DNA of 18,784 bases, taken from contig JAZQZC010000050.1 in the NCBI GenBank assembly GCA_045633845.1, positions 1-18,784 on the forward strand, given 5' to 3'. The position numbers were made by a program, and so were the translations under genes. The number at the start of each line of letters is the position of its first letter. The first letter of the stretch is position 1. Source of the stretch: RGIG4708 sp045633845. GTDB taxonomy: Bacteria; Bacillota; Clostridia; UMGS1810. This document shows, one piece after another, positions 7,388-14,965 of the stretch. Below the pieces are notes generated by a model. It worked only from the letters and a program-made list of their open reading frames with translations. It was not told the DNA's origin and did no database searches.

Positions 7388-9389
7388 TGTTTTACCAGCC
7401 GAAATAGCAAATATGATTGCTGCGGGAGAGGTTGTTGAACGACCATCTTCGGTGGTTAAGGAGCTTGCCGAAAATTCTATAGATGCAGGCGCAAAAAACA
7501 TTACAATCGAAATAAAAAAAGGCGGTATGACTTTTATAAGAATATCCGACGACGGCTGCGGAATTGCATCAAACGAGGCACAAACCGCGTTTCTTCGTCA
7601 TGCCACCAGCAAAATTACCCAAAAAGAAGACCTTAATTCTATATACACTCTCGGCTTTCGCGGTGAGGCTCTTGCCAGCATTGCGGCAGTTGCCAGAGTG
7701 GATATGTTTACAAAACCAAAGGAGCAGCCCTTTGGCTACTCTGTCTCGGTAGAGGGCGGTTTTTGTACAGATGCTTGCGAATCGGGTTGCCCCGACGGCA
7801 CAACAATCACTGTCCGTGATTTGTTTTTTAACACTCCTGCCCGAATGAAGTTTTTAAAAAATGACGCAACCGAAACAAGCTATGTTTCGGATGTGGTAAA
7901 CAAGCTTATTCTCGGTCATCCCGAAATATCCTTCCGTTTTATTAACAACGGCAAGCAAGTGGTTAAATCATCGGGTGACGGTGAGCTGATAAACGCAATT
8001 GCGGCAGTTTTTGGCAAGGATTATGTCCGTAATATGACAAAAGTAGATTTTGAGGGCGAAAACATTTCGGTAACTGGCTACATAGGCAACAGCGCTATAT
8101 CGCGCAAGGACAGGCGTCATCAGATTTTTTACATAAACGGGCGCAATGTTGCAAGCAGAGTTATATCTGCCGCCTGCGGCGAAAGCTATCAAAACACTCT
8201 TATGACAGGCAAATTTCCTGTTGCGGTGCTTTGCATCGGCGTTGGCACTGGGTTTGTGGATGTAAATGTACACCCCACAAAAATGGAGGTTCGTTTTTCG
8301 GACGACAAAAAAATATACAGTGCTGTTTACTGGGCAATCAAAAACACCCTTTCACAAAACAAATACGTTCCCGAAATCAAGCCTGCTATTAGCAGCGACA
8401 CGCCAAAAATTATGAAGGCTCCCGAGGTTAAATATGAGGAAAACAGCCGCATAAATATGCTTAGGGATTCGTACATAAATTCTTACAACAAAGCATCATT
8501 TAAAGAAAGCAAGGCAGAATATAAAGTACAAAAGAAGCAAATCAAGCCTTTTGCACAAAGTGCTCCCGATGAACCGCGGCAAGCAGCGGCCGATGATGTG
8601 CAAAGGTACGCGGCTGAATTGCCGCAAATGCAAGCAGAAGCAAAGGCTGAGCCACAAAATGAGCAAAGATGTCAAAATGACGAAGAATTTGTTTCGAGAT
8701 TTAATCTTGAGCAGCCTGCACAGCCTCAATTGACGCAAGAGGAGCAGCAGGAGCCACAAGCGGCAAAAGAGGAAGTGCCCAAAGACCAAACAAAGCAGAG
8801 CTACACAGCAAATATAGATTTTAAGGTGTGCGGGCAGATTTTTAACACATATATTATAGTTCAGATGGACAACGATATGCTGCTTATAGATCAGCATGCG
8901 GCACACGAAAGGCTTTATTTTGAAAGCTTTGTGGAGGATTACAAAAACAAGACATTTTGCCCTCAGATTTTGCTTATACCAATTACAATGGATTTTGCGC
9001 CTTATGATTTTGATATGGTTATGCATAGTCGTCAGCTTTTTGCGCAGCTTGGCTTTGACATAGATGCTTTTGGCGACAACACAATTGTGGTGCGTCAAAT
9101 TCCTTACGCAGAGGACGAGCACATTGTAAAAGACACAATAGGCGAAATTGTTGAGCTGCTCCGCAAAAATGCCATAGATGTAAAAAAAGACCTTGTTGAA
9201 GAAGCTCTTCACACAATGGCTTGCAAAAAGGCAATAAAGGGCAACAGAGAGCTGAGTATGCCCGAGATGGAAGCTCTTGTGGAAAAAGTGCTTGCAATGG
9301 ATGACATAAACACCTGCCCTCACGGCAGGCCTATAACTGTCAAAATGTCAAAATACAGTCTTGAAAAACAGTTTAAACGAATTGTATAA
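7377..9389 (+). CDS. mutL: DNA mismatch repair endonuclease MutL
   Basis: MutL is recruited by MutS and, in bacteria without MutH, nicks the new strand. The GHKL ATPase half is intact: E32 in VKELAENSIDAG, DDGCGI and TLGFRGEALASI. A poorly conserved Q/E-rich linker covers roughly 360-470. The C-terminal half carries the metal-dependent nuclease motif DQHAAHERLYFE (D505 to E516, the DQHA-X2-E-X4-E pattern), the ACKKAIKGN motif (C616) and CPHGRP (647-652). A QILLIP motif (530-535) corresponds in position to the beta-clamp-binding motif of B. subtilis MutL. It is therefore an endonuclease-type MutL, consistent with MutH-independent repair. The start ATG 7377 lies inside the end of mutS. Length 670 is normal. 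miaA follows after a 13-base gap. Confidence 0.98.
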   Translation: MKINVLPAEIANMIAAGEVVERPSSVVKELAENSIDAGAKNITIEIKKGGMTFIRISDDGCGIASNEAQTAFLRHATSKITQKEDLNSIYTLGFRGEALASIAAVARVDMFTKPKEQPFGYSVSVEGGFCTDACESGCPDGTTITVRDLFFNTPARMKFLKNDATETSYVSDVVNKLILGHPEISFRFINNGKQVVKSSGDGELINAIAAVFGKDYVRNMTKVDFEGENISVTGYIGNSAISRKDRRHQIFYINGRNVASRVISAACGESYQNTLMTGKFPVAVLCIGVGTGFVDVNVHPTKMEVRFSDDKKIYSAVYWAIKNTLSQNKYVPEIKPAISSDTPKIMKAPEVKYEENSRINMLRDSYINSYNKASFKESKAEYKVQKKQIKPFAQSAPDEPRQAAADDVQRYAAELPQMQAEAKAEPQNEQRCQNDEEFVSRFNLEQPAQPQLTQEEQQEPQAAKEEVPKDQTKQSYTANIDFKVCGQIFNTYIIVQMDNDMLLIDQHAAHERLYFESFVEDYKNKTFCPQILLIPITMDFAPYDFDMVMHSRQLFAQLGFDIDAFGDNTIVVRQIPYAEDEHIVKDTIGEIVELLRKNAIDVKKDLVEEALHTMACKKAIKGNRELSMPEMEALVEKVLAMDDINTCPHGRPITVKMSKYSLEKQFKRIV

Positions 9390-9402
9390 AGGAATTATAG
9401 CT

Positions 9403-10350
9403 ATGCCCAAAACACCTGTTGCAGTTATTGCAGGGCCTACAGGAGTAGGCAAAACAGCCTTATCAGTACAAATTGCAAAGCTGCTTGATGCAGAAATTGT
9501 GTCGGCAGATTCTATGCAGATATACAAAAATATGGATATCGGCACCGCAAAGGTCACAAAGGATGAAATGGACGGCGTGCCACATCATCTTATAGACATT
9601 GCTCCGCCTGATGTTAATTTTTCGGTTTGCGATTTTGTAGAAAAATGCAAAGCCGCGGTGGCAGATATAACCTCGCGTGGTAAGCTGCCCTTAATAGCAG
9701 GAGGCACAGGGCTGTATATTGATTCATTTTTAAAGGACATTGACTTTACTGATACGGAGGTAGACAGCGAATACAGACAGCAGCTCCAAAATATAGCAGC
9801 ACAAAAGGGCAATCAATATTTGCACGATGAGCTTTTAAAGGTTGACCCCGAAAGTGCGGGTGCCATTCACCCAAACAATGTAAAAAGAGTAATAAGGGCG
9901 CTGGAATTTTATAAATCAACAGGCTTTGCTATATCAAAGCACAACGAGCTGTCAAAGCAAAAGCAATCGCCGTACAATTGTTGTTATATTTGTCTTGTAA
10001 GAGACAGAGACGAGCTTTACGAGCGAATAGACACACGTGTTGACAAAATGCTTGAGGCGGGACTTGTTGACGAAACAAAGGCACTTCTTGAAGGCGGTCT
10101 CAGCCCCGAGTCAACTGCTATGCAGGCAATTGGCTACAAGGAGATTATCCCGTACATTATGGGTGATATAAGCCTTGATGAAGCGGCAGACAACCTCAAG
10201 CGGTCATCAAGACGCTATGCCAAAAGGCAGCTTACATGGTTTGGCAACAGGCAGGATATTATATATGTAAATTTAAGCGAACAAAAAGATATTAACCAAT
10301 GTGCAGCCAAATGTGCACAAATTATAAAAGACACACTGCAGAAAGGATAG
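9403..10350 (+). CDS. miaA: tRNA dimethylallyltransferase MiaA
   Basis: MiaA adds the dimethylallyl group to A37 of tRNA, making the i6A used by MiaB in the same array. I chose ATG 9403 (315 residues, AAAGGA at 9388-9393) rather than the upstream TTG 9361, which would sit inside mutL. Motifs are GPTGVGKT P-loop (11-18), SADSMQIYKNMDIGTAK with D36, the HHLID segment, LIAGGTGLYI, and the C-terminal QAIGYKE and the RYAKRQLTWF stretch. Length and motifs are complete. In many bacteria hfq follows miaA; here a HlyD-like gene follows 5 bases after the stop. Confidence 0.97.
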   Translation: MPKTPVAVIAGPTGVGKTALSVQIAKLLDAEIVSADSMQIYKNMDIGTAKVTKDEMDGVPHHLIDIAPPDVNFSVCDFVEKCKAAVADITSRGKLPLIAGGTGLYIDSFLKDIDFTDTEVDSEYRQQLQNIAAQKGNQYLHDELLKVDPESAGAIHPNNVKRVIRALEFYKSTGFAISKHNELSKQKQSPYNCCYICLVRDRDELYERIDTRVDKMLEAGLVDETKALLEGGLSPESTAMQAIGYKEIIPYIMGDISLDEAADNLKRSSRRYAKRQLTWFGNRQDIIYVNLSEQKDINQCAAKCAQIIKDTLQKG

Positions 10351-10355
10351 AGAAT

Positions 10356-11561
10356 ATGAAAAAAGGACCCGTAAAATTTGTTATACTTGTTCTTGTAATA
10401 TTTATTATGTACAATATGGCAGGGCTAATTTCGCCTGACATAAAAACGCAGGTTGTATCCTCCGGCTCCCTTGAGAAGGTTTATTCTCTTGATGGTCTGG
10501 TTATCAGAGATGAAACAACTATGTCTGCAGGTGAAGCAGGAGTTTTTGAGGCAAAGGTTAAAGAAGGCGAAATTGTTAAGAAAAGCAAGCTCGTAGCCAG
10601 TGTGTACAAAGGCGAGGTTGACAACCAGACCCAAAGCAGACTGGAAGAAATTAACAGACGTATAAACGAAATTAATGCCCAGACAGGCACAGAGCATCAC
10701 AGCAACGATGCCTACAAGCTTGAGCAAACAATAACTGCAAAAATAAATGACATTATTATGGCGTCAAACGACCGAGATGCCGAAAAGGTAACCACCCTTA
10801 AAGAAAATTTAAGCGCTCTTGCAACAAAGCGTGTTTCTACAGGCACAAAGGACGAAAGCTCATCACTTCTGGCAGAGCTTAAGGCCGAAAAAGAACAGCT
10901 CGAAAAATCCTTCAGCGCATCAAAAAGCGATATATATGCACCTGTTCATGGGCAATTTTCTACCAATATTGACGGATACGAAGGCCTTATGACAAATGAT
11001 GCAGCTTTTAGTATGACGGTGGCTGATTACCAGCTTATGAAAAAGAACAAACTTTCAAAAAATGATATAGAAAAATCAGGCGTTTCCTGCAAAATTATCG
11101 ACAACTATCAGTGGTCGGTGGCAACACTTGTAAACGACTCTGTTGCATCTCACCTTGAAAAGGGCAAAGCGGTGTATGTGCGTTTTCCTCATGACAACAC
11201 TGAGGTTGCCGCAACAATTTCGCATATTTCGGCAGAGGCGTCAAACAAATATGTTGTGGTTATTACCTCTACTGCAAACAGCGAGTATGCTTTTGGCAAC
11301 AGGGAGGTTGAGTTTGACCTGGTGTATCAAAAGTACACAGGTATAAAGGTTCCGGTAAAGGCGCTTTCTGTTTCGGCAGACGGAGCCACAGGTGTGTATG
11401 TACTTGTAAATTCTGCAGTTCAGTTTAGGCCTGTAAATGTGCTTTACAAGGATTCAAAATATGCCATTGTGGAGACCGCAACCCAAAGCAGCGGACTGCT
11501 CCTTTATGATGAGGTTATAACATACGCAAAGGATTACACCGAGGGCAAAAAATACGAATAG
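10356..11561 (+). CDS. HlyD-like membrane-anchored adaptor protein
   Basis: This 401-residue protein begins at ATG 10356 with AAAGGA at 10342-10347; an in-frame ATG at 10299 would lie inside miaA and lacks a site. Residues about 5-25 form one hydrophobic helix after a short basic start (MKKGPVKF), an uncleaved anchor placing the rest outside the cell. Residues about 30-85 look like the first half of a barrel-sandwich/biotinyl-lipoyl fold (SLDGLVIRDETTMSAGEAGV, then KVKEGEIVKKSKLVASVYKG). Residues about 88-185 are a charged helical hairpin or coiled coil, then YAPVHGQFS returns to the sandwich and beta domains follow. This is the architecture of HlyD/YknX-type adaptors, but no exporter or ABC gene is adjacent. 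Its position directly before yggS-sepF suggests a link with the division machinery or cell envelope; that link is inference. Confidence 0.82.
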   Translation: MKKGPVKFVILVLVIFIMYNMAGLISPDIKTQVVSSGSLEKVYSLDGLVIRDETTMSAGEAGVFEAKVKEGEIVKKSKLVASVYKGEVDNQTQSRLEEINRRINEINAQTGTEHHSNDAYKLEQTITAKINDIIMASNDRDAEKVTTLKENLSALATKRVSTGTKDESSSLLAELKAEKEQLEKSFSASKSDIYAPVHGQFSTNIDGYEGLMTNDAAFSMTVADYQLMKKNKLSKNDIEKSGVSCKIIDNYQWSVATLVNDSVASHLEKGKAVYVRFPHDNTEVAATISHISAEASNKYVVVITSTANSEYAFGNREVEFDLVYQKYTGIKVPVKALSVSADGATGVYVLVNSAVQFRPVNVLYKDSKYAIVETATQSSGLLLYDEVITYAKDYTEGKKYE

Positions 11562-11617
11562 CCGAAAGATAGCAATCCGAACCCGCCTGAAACAGCGGAA
11601 TTTCGGTAACTTTCGGC
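11561..11617 (+). promoter_or_regulatory. Structured 57-nt leader in front of yggS
   Basis: Three nested inverted repeats lie on one axis: GCCGAAAG (11561-11568) with CTTTCGGC (11610-11617), CCGAA (11577-11581) with TTCGG (11602-11606), and CCGC (11583-11586) with GCGG (11595-11598) around an eight-base loop. Internal loops separate them. The outer stem ends one base before the GGGAGG ribosome binding site (11619-11624) of yggS, and no T tract follows, so it is not a classical terminator. It could set translation of yggS or be a processing or protein-binding site. I do not recognise a known riboswitch. Confidence 0.55.
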
Positions 11618-11631
11618 CGGGAGGAACGCTT

Positions 11632-12309
11632 ATGTCTATTGCACAAAATTTAAATACGGTGCGGCAAAATGTACAGGCTGCCTGCGGCAAATCGGGCAGG
11701 GATGCAAATAATGTAAAAATTGTTGCCGTTACAAAAATGCGTACAATTGAGCAAATTAACGAGCTTGTTGGCCTGGGTGTAACAGACCTTGGCGAAAACA
11801 GAGTGCAGGAGCTTGTAGAAAAATATGACCACATAAGAGGCAATGTAAACTGGCATCTTATAGGCACACTTCAAAAAAACAAAGTAAAGTATATTGCAGA
11901 TAAGGTTGTGATGATACATTCGGTAGAGTCGTTATCTCTTGCAAAAGAGATTGACAGGCAGTGTGCAAAGCTAAATAAGGTGATGGATGTTTTGGTTCAG
12001 GTAAATGTATCGGGTGAACAAACAAAAAGCGGTATTAAGCCTGAGGAAGCTTTTGAATTTGTTGAGCAGATAAGTGCATTTTCGCACATTTGTGTGCGTG
12101 GACTGATGACTATGGCACCTCTTAATGCACAAAAAGACGAAATAAGCGGAATTTTTGCACAATTATACAAATTGAGTGTTGACATATCGTCAAAAAAATA
12201 CGATAATATTAGTATGGACTATTTATCGATGGGTATGAGCAATGACTACGAATTGGCAGTGCAGCAGGGCGCAAATATAGTACGCATCGGTTCAGCACTA
12301 TTTAAATAA
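11632..12309 (+). CDS. yggS: YggS/PROSC family pyridoxal-phosphate homeostasis protein
   Basis: This cytoplasmic PLP-binding protein of the YggS/YlmE/PLPBP family has an alanine-racemase-like TIM barrel and helps balance vitamin B6 and amino-acid metabolism; no enzyme activity is established. The 225 residues are standard. PLP would bind K35 in IVAVTKMR. Other family marks are LGENRVQE, WHLIGTLQKNK, IHSVESL, VQVNVSGEQTKSG, RGLMTM and the C-terminal LSMGMSNDYELAVQQGANIVRIGSALF. ATG 11632 follows GGGAGG at 11619-11624. It is the ylmE position of the Gram-positive ylm/sepF division cluster, and sepF follows 15 bases later. Confidence 0.96.
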   Translation: MSIAQNLNTVRQNVQAACGKSGRDANNVKIVAVTKMRTIEQINELVGLGVTDLGENRVQELVEKYDHIRGNVNWHLIGTLQKNKVKYIADKVVMIHSVESLSLAKEIDRQCAKLNKVMDVLVQVNVSGEQTKSGIKPEEAFEFVEQISAFSHICVRGLMTMAPLNAQKDEISGIFAQLYKLSVDISSKKYDNISMDYLSMGMSNDYELAVQQGANIVRIGSALFK

Positions 12310-12324
12310 GTAGGGGGAAAAACA

Positions 12325-12897
12325 ATGAGTAAAATTATGGATTGGGTTATGGATTCGCTTGGACTTGCAGATACATACGAAAACGAAAACGGCGAAGTAA
12401 TGCCCGCAGAAAAAACGGAGAAAGAACCTAAAGAAAAGAAAAAGTCCAGATTTTCGGGAAGAGAAAAACCGGAAAGAGCTGCTCTTAAAGAAGCAGAAAA
12501 GAAGGAGTATGCTTCTTCGTACGGCAGCTGGTCAAAGCCTGCGGCGTCTGCTGCAGCTGACAACAGAAGGTCAAGAGTTGTAAATATGCAGGGCACAGCT
12601 ATGAACACATATACAAGCCTCAGCATGGTTATTAAGCAGCCCACAGACTATAACGGCGCCAAGGAAATTGCAAGATACTTAAAAGACGGACAGCCTGTTG
12701 TTGTTAATCTCGAAAAGCTTGACAAAGCAACTGCCCAAAAGGTTACCGACTTTTTGAGCGGTGCAATTTGTGCCCTTGACGGCAGAATTCAAAAGGTGTC
12801 AAACGGCATTATTGTGGTTACTCCAAACAACATAGGCATTACAGGCTACATAAATGAAGATTTTACTGCATCGGCTTTTGCTGAGCTTGACATCTGA
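12325..12897 (+). CDS. sepF: Cell division protein SepF
   Basis: SepF bundles FtsZ filaments and tethers them to the membrane at the septum. The N-terminal MSKIMDWVMDSLGL forms a short amphipathic helix, the expected membrane anchor. Residues about 20-85 are a charged, disordered linker rich in K and E, somewhat long for the family. The DUF552 core (about 88-180) contains VVNMQG, SLSMVIKQPTDYNGAKEIAR, VVVNLEKLDKATAQKVTDFLSGA and IVVTPNNIGI. A GGGGG-type ribosome binding site lies at 12312-12317. The stop is followed at once by the ylmH start (TGATAATG), implying coupled translation. Confidence 0.95.
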   Translation: MSKIMDWVMDSLGLADTYENENGEVMPAEKTEKEPKEKKKSRFSGREKPERAALKEAEKKEYASSYGSWSKPAASAAADNRRSRVVNMQGTAMNTYTSLSMVIKQPTDYNGAKEIARYLKDGQPVVVNLEKLDKATAQKVTDFLSGAICALDGRIQKVSNGIIVVTPNNIGITGYINEDFTASAFAELDI

Positions 12898-12899
12898 TA

Positions 12900-13679
12900 A
12901 TGACAGACCGAAAGCAGGCACTTTTTGGACTTGTCACTCCCGAGGATAAAACCTTTATGTCGCAAATGTGCGACAAGTCAGACAGAGCCGAAAAGACACA
13001 CAGCGCAGTATACACAAAATTTCTTGCACCAAGGGAGCAAAATCTGATATCAGAAAGGCTCGGCAGATTTGTTGATATAGAGAGCTTTGGCGGCTATGAT
13101 GGCTCTGAGCGCAATATTATGTGCTTTTACCCCAAGGATGAATTTTGGGGGTATATTGAATTTCCTATTTCGGTACTCAGGATTACAGCTACTAACAAAA
13201 AGGTATATTCACACAGAGATTATCTTGGGGCAATACTTTCCCTTGGTATAAAAAGGGAGCTTACAGGTGATATTATAACCTGTGACACCTGTGCATATGT
13301 GTTTTGTCACAGCGAAATTGCACAGTATATTTTGTACAATCTTGAAAAAATTGCAAATGCACGGGTACTTGTTGAGCAGTGCAGCCCCAATGAGGTTGAG
13401 GCTCCGCAAAGGTCATTTAAGCAAAAGGACGACACAGTTGCGTCGCTTCGCATCGATTGTGTTATAAGCGCGGCTCTCAATATGTCACGAGGTAATTCCC
13501 TCGAGGCGGTAAAGCGCGGAATTGTAACTCACAATTACGAAGCGGTTACCTCTGCATCTGCGATTGTGGGCGACGGAGATGTTATTTCGGTAAGAGGACA
13601 TGGTAAGTTTGTTGTGGAAACAGACGGCACTCTTACCAAAAAAGGCAGATATCATATACACATAAAACGATATATATAA
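12900..13679 (+). CDS. ylmH: YlmH-family S4-domain RNA-binding protein
   Basis: The 259-residue protein has an N-terminal YlmH region (LFGLVTPEDKTFMSQMCDKS, then VYTKFLAPREQ and ISVLRI, GDIITCDTCAYVF) and a C-terminal S4 RNA-binding domain at about 183-245 (SLRIDCVISAALNMSR, SLEAVKRGIVTHNYE, VGDGDVISVRGHGKF). YlmH of B. subtilis binds ribosomes and has been linked to rescue of stalled 50S-nascent-chain complexes, beside RqcP. The gene's constant place between sepF and divIVA is typical of Firmicutes. ATG 12900 starts two bases after the sepF stop, with no separate strong ribosome binding site, so it probably depends on sepF translation. The ylmG (YggT) membrane gene that usually lies between sepF and ylmH is absent. 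Confidence 0.93.
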   Translation: MTDRKQALFGLVTPEDKTFMSQMCDKSDRAEKTHSAVYTKFLAPREQNLISERLGRFVDIESFGGYDGSERNIMCFYPKDEFWGYIEFPISVLRITATNKKVYSHRDYLGAILSLGIKRELTGDIITCDTCAYVFCHSEIAQYILYNLEKIANARVLVEQCSPNEVEAPQRSFKQKDDTVASLRIDCVISAALNMSRGNSLEAVKRGIVTHNYEAVTSASAIVGDGDVISVRGHGKFVVETDGTLTKKGRYHIHIKRYI

Positions 13680-13704
13680 ACTAAAGAGAAATGGGTGATA
13701 AAAA

Positions 13705-14157
13705 ATGATAACACCAATGGAAATACAAACAAAAAAATTTGACAAAGGGGTTATGGGTTACAACAAAGAGGATGTAGACGATTTTATGGCGTATATCCTT
13801 GAGGATTACGAGGCACTTTACAAGCAGGCTCTTTCGTCAGAACAGGAAATTAAGGCTCTTAAGGAACAGATAGAAACTTACAAATCTATTGAAGATGCAA
13901 TGAATCATTCCCTTATTGTAGCACAGCAGACAGCCGAAAATCTTCAAAAAAATGCTCAGGAAAAAGCTGATCTGATTGTAAAGGAAGCACAGGCACAGGC
14001 AAAAGAAATAACCGACAATGCAAACAAGAGCATCGAAAGCGCACAGAGTGAGCTTGCAAAAATGCAGCACACAATGGATATATACAAATGTCAGGCAATA
14101 AGTATGCTCAATGCACAAATCGAAAATCTGCAAAAGTTTGACACAACTGCAAAATAA
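13705..14157 (+). CDS. divIVA: DivIVA-domain protein
   Basis: DivIVA binds negatively curved membrane at poles and septa and recruits partners. The N-terminal lipid-binding segment is clear (MITPMEIQTKKFDKGVMGYN followed by EDVDDFMAYI). Two long coiled coils follow, about 29-60 and 65-145, rich in A, E, K and Q. At 150 residues it is a short but normal clostridial form. A GGGTGAT ribosome binding site (13691-13697) lies eight bases before the ATG. It is the last gene of the ylm/sepF cluster; the usual next gene ileS is not here. Confidence 0.94.
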   Translation: MITPMEIQTKKFDKGVMGYNKEDVDDFMAYILEDYEALYKQALSSEQEIKALKEQIETYKSIEDAMNHSLIVAQQTAENLQKNAQEKADLIVKEAQAQAKEITDNANKSIESAQSELAKMQHTMDIYKCQAISMLNAQIENLQKFDTTAK

Positions 14158-14212
14158 GGATAAATCATCAGTAACTTATTCACTATTCCTTATTACTTAT
14201 TACCTAAAATAT

Positions 14213-14244
14213 CGGGCGGTATCAAAAGGATACCTGCCCGTTTT
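14213..14244 (+). terminator. Intrinsic terminator after divIVA
   Basis: An eleven-base-pair stem (CGGGC+GGTATC at 14213-14223 with GATACC, a bulged T, and GCCCG at 14229-14240) closes an AAAAG loop, followed by TTTT. The T tract is short, so termination may be partial, and the hairpin ends only 11 bases before the rsuA ribosome binding site. It could therefore also act as a leader structure for rsuA. Confidence 0.72.
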
Positions 14245-14260
14245 GAATATCGGAGGAAAT

Positions 14261-14962
14261 ATGAGAATAGACAAATTTCTTGCCAATTCGGGATATGGAA
14301 CCCGCAAAGAAATAAAGGTGCTTATAAAGCAGGGCGTAATTACCGCCGACGGAAATATTGTAAAGAACGGCGGATTGCACATTGACGAAAATAATACTGA
14401 TATCAGAATTAGCGGTCAAAAGGCGGAATACAAAAAGTATATTTACATTATGCTCAACAAGCCTCAGGGTGTGGTAAGTGCCACGTTTGACAAGCATCTG
14501 CCCACAGTGGTTGGCTTGCTTGATGAGTACAGCCTTTCCTTTGAGCCGTTCCCGGTGGGAAGGCTCGATATAGATACCGAAGGACTTTTGATACTTACAA
14601 ACGATGGCGATATGAGCCATCGGCTCCTTTCACCAAAATCCCATGTTAAAAAAACATACTATGCGGAGGTGGACAAACCCATAGAGGCGTCTGATATCAG
14701 AGTGTTTGCGGACGGCGTTGTTATTGATGATGGCTACAAAACAATGGGAGCACAGCTTGTACCTGCAGACGGTGGTGCAGTTGTAACTGTATATGAAGGC
14801 AAGTTTCATCAGGTAAAGCGTATGTTTGAGGCTGTTGGCAAAACCGTTACTTATTTAAAAAGAATACAAATGGGCAACTTGACTCTTGATGAATCTCTTG
14901 AGCCGGGCAGGTGGCGTGAGATAACAGATGAGGAAATTAATTTGCTCTGTGAGGGGGAATAA
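14261..14962 (+). CDS. rsuA: 16S rRNA pseudouridine synthase RsuA
   Basis: This RsuA/RluB/E/F-type synthase isomerises a uridine in rRNA; RsuA acts on U516 of 16S rRNA. The 233 residues start with an S4 domain (MRIDKFLANSGYGTRKEIKV). The catalytic domain has MLNKPQGVVSA, then FPVGRLDIDTEGLLILTNDG with catalytic D103, and HQVKRMF plus LKRIQMGNL near the end. Length fits RsuA better than the longer RluB. I chose ATG 14261 because GGAGGA at 14252-14257 is strong; the frame is open back to an ATG at 14111 inside divIVA, but that extension is not conserved-looking. tex follows three bases after the stop. Confidence 0.93.
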   Translation: MRIDKFLANSGYGTRKEIKVLIKQGVITADGNIVKNGGLHIDENNTDIRISGQKAEYKKYIYIMLNKPQGVVSATFDKHLPTVVGLLDEYSLSFEPFPVGRLDIDTEGLLILTNDGDMSHRLLSPKSHVKKTYYAEVDKPIEASDIRVFADGVVIDDGYKTMGAQLVPADGGAVVTVYEGKFHQVKRMFEAVGKTVTYLKRIQMGNLTLDESLEPGRWREITDEEINLLCEGE

Positions 14963-14965
14963 CAT

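Noticed and set aside
8496..9323. A 275-residue minus-strand frame opposite the mutL linker and C-terminus.
   Set aside because: It is a shadow of mutL: Cys/Leu/Phe-rich low-complexity translation and no ribosome binding site or domain.
10299..10355. Upstream ATG for the HlyD-like gene inside miaA.
   Set aside because: The extension is the out-of-frame miaA end, has no ribosome binding site, and would put 19 polar residues before the membrane anchor.
14111..14260. Longer N-terminus for rsuA starting inside divIVA.
   Set aside because: It would translate through the terminator hairpin; the S4 domain begins exactly at ATG 14261 after GGAGGA.
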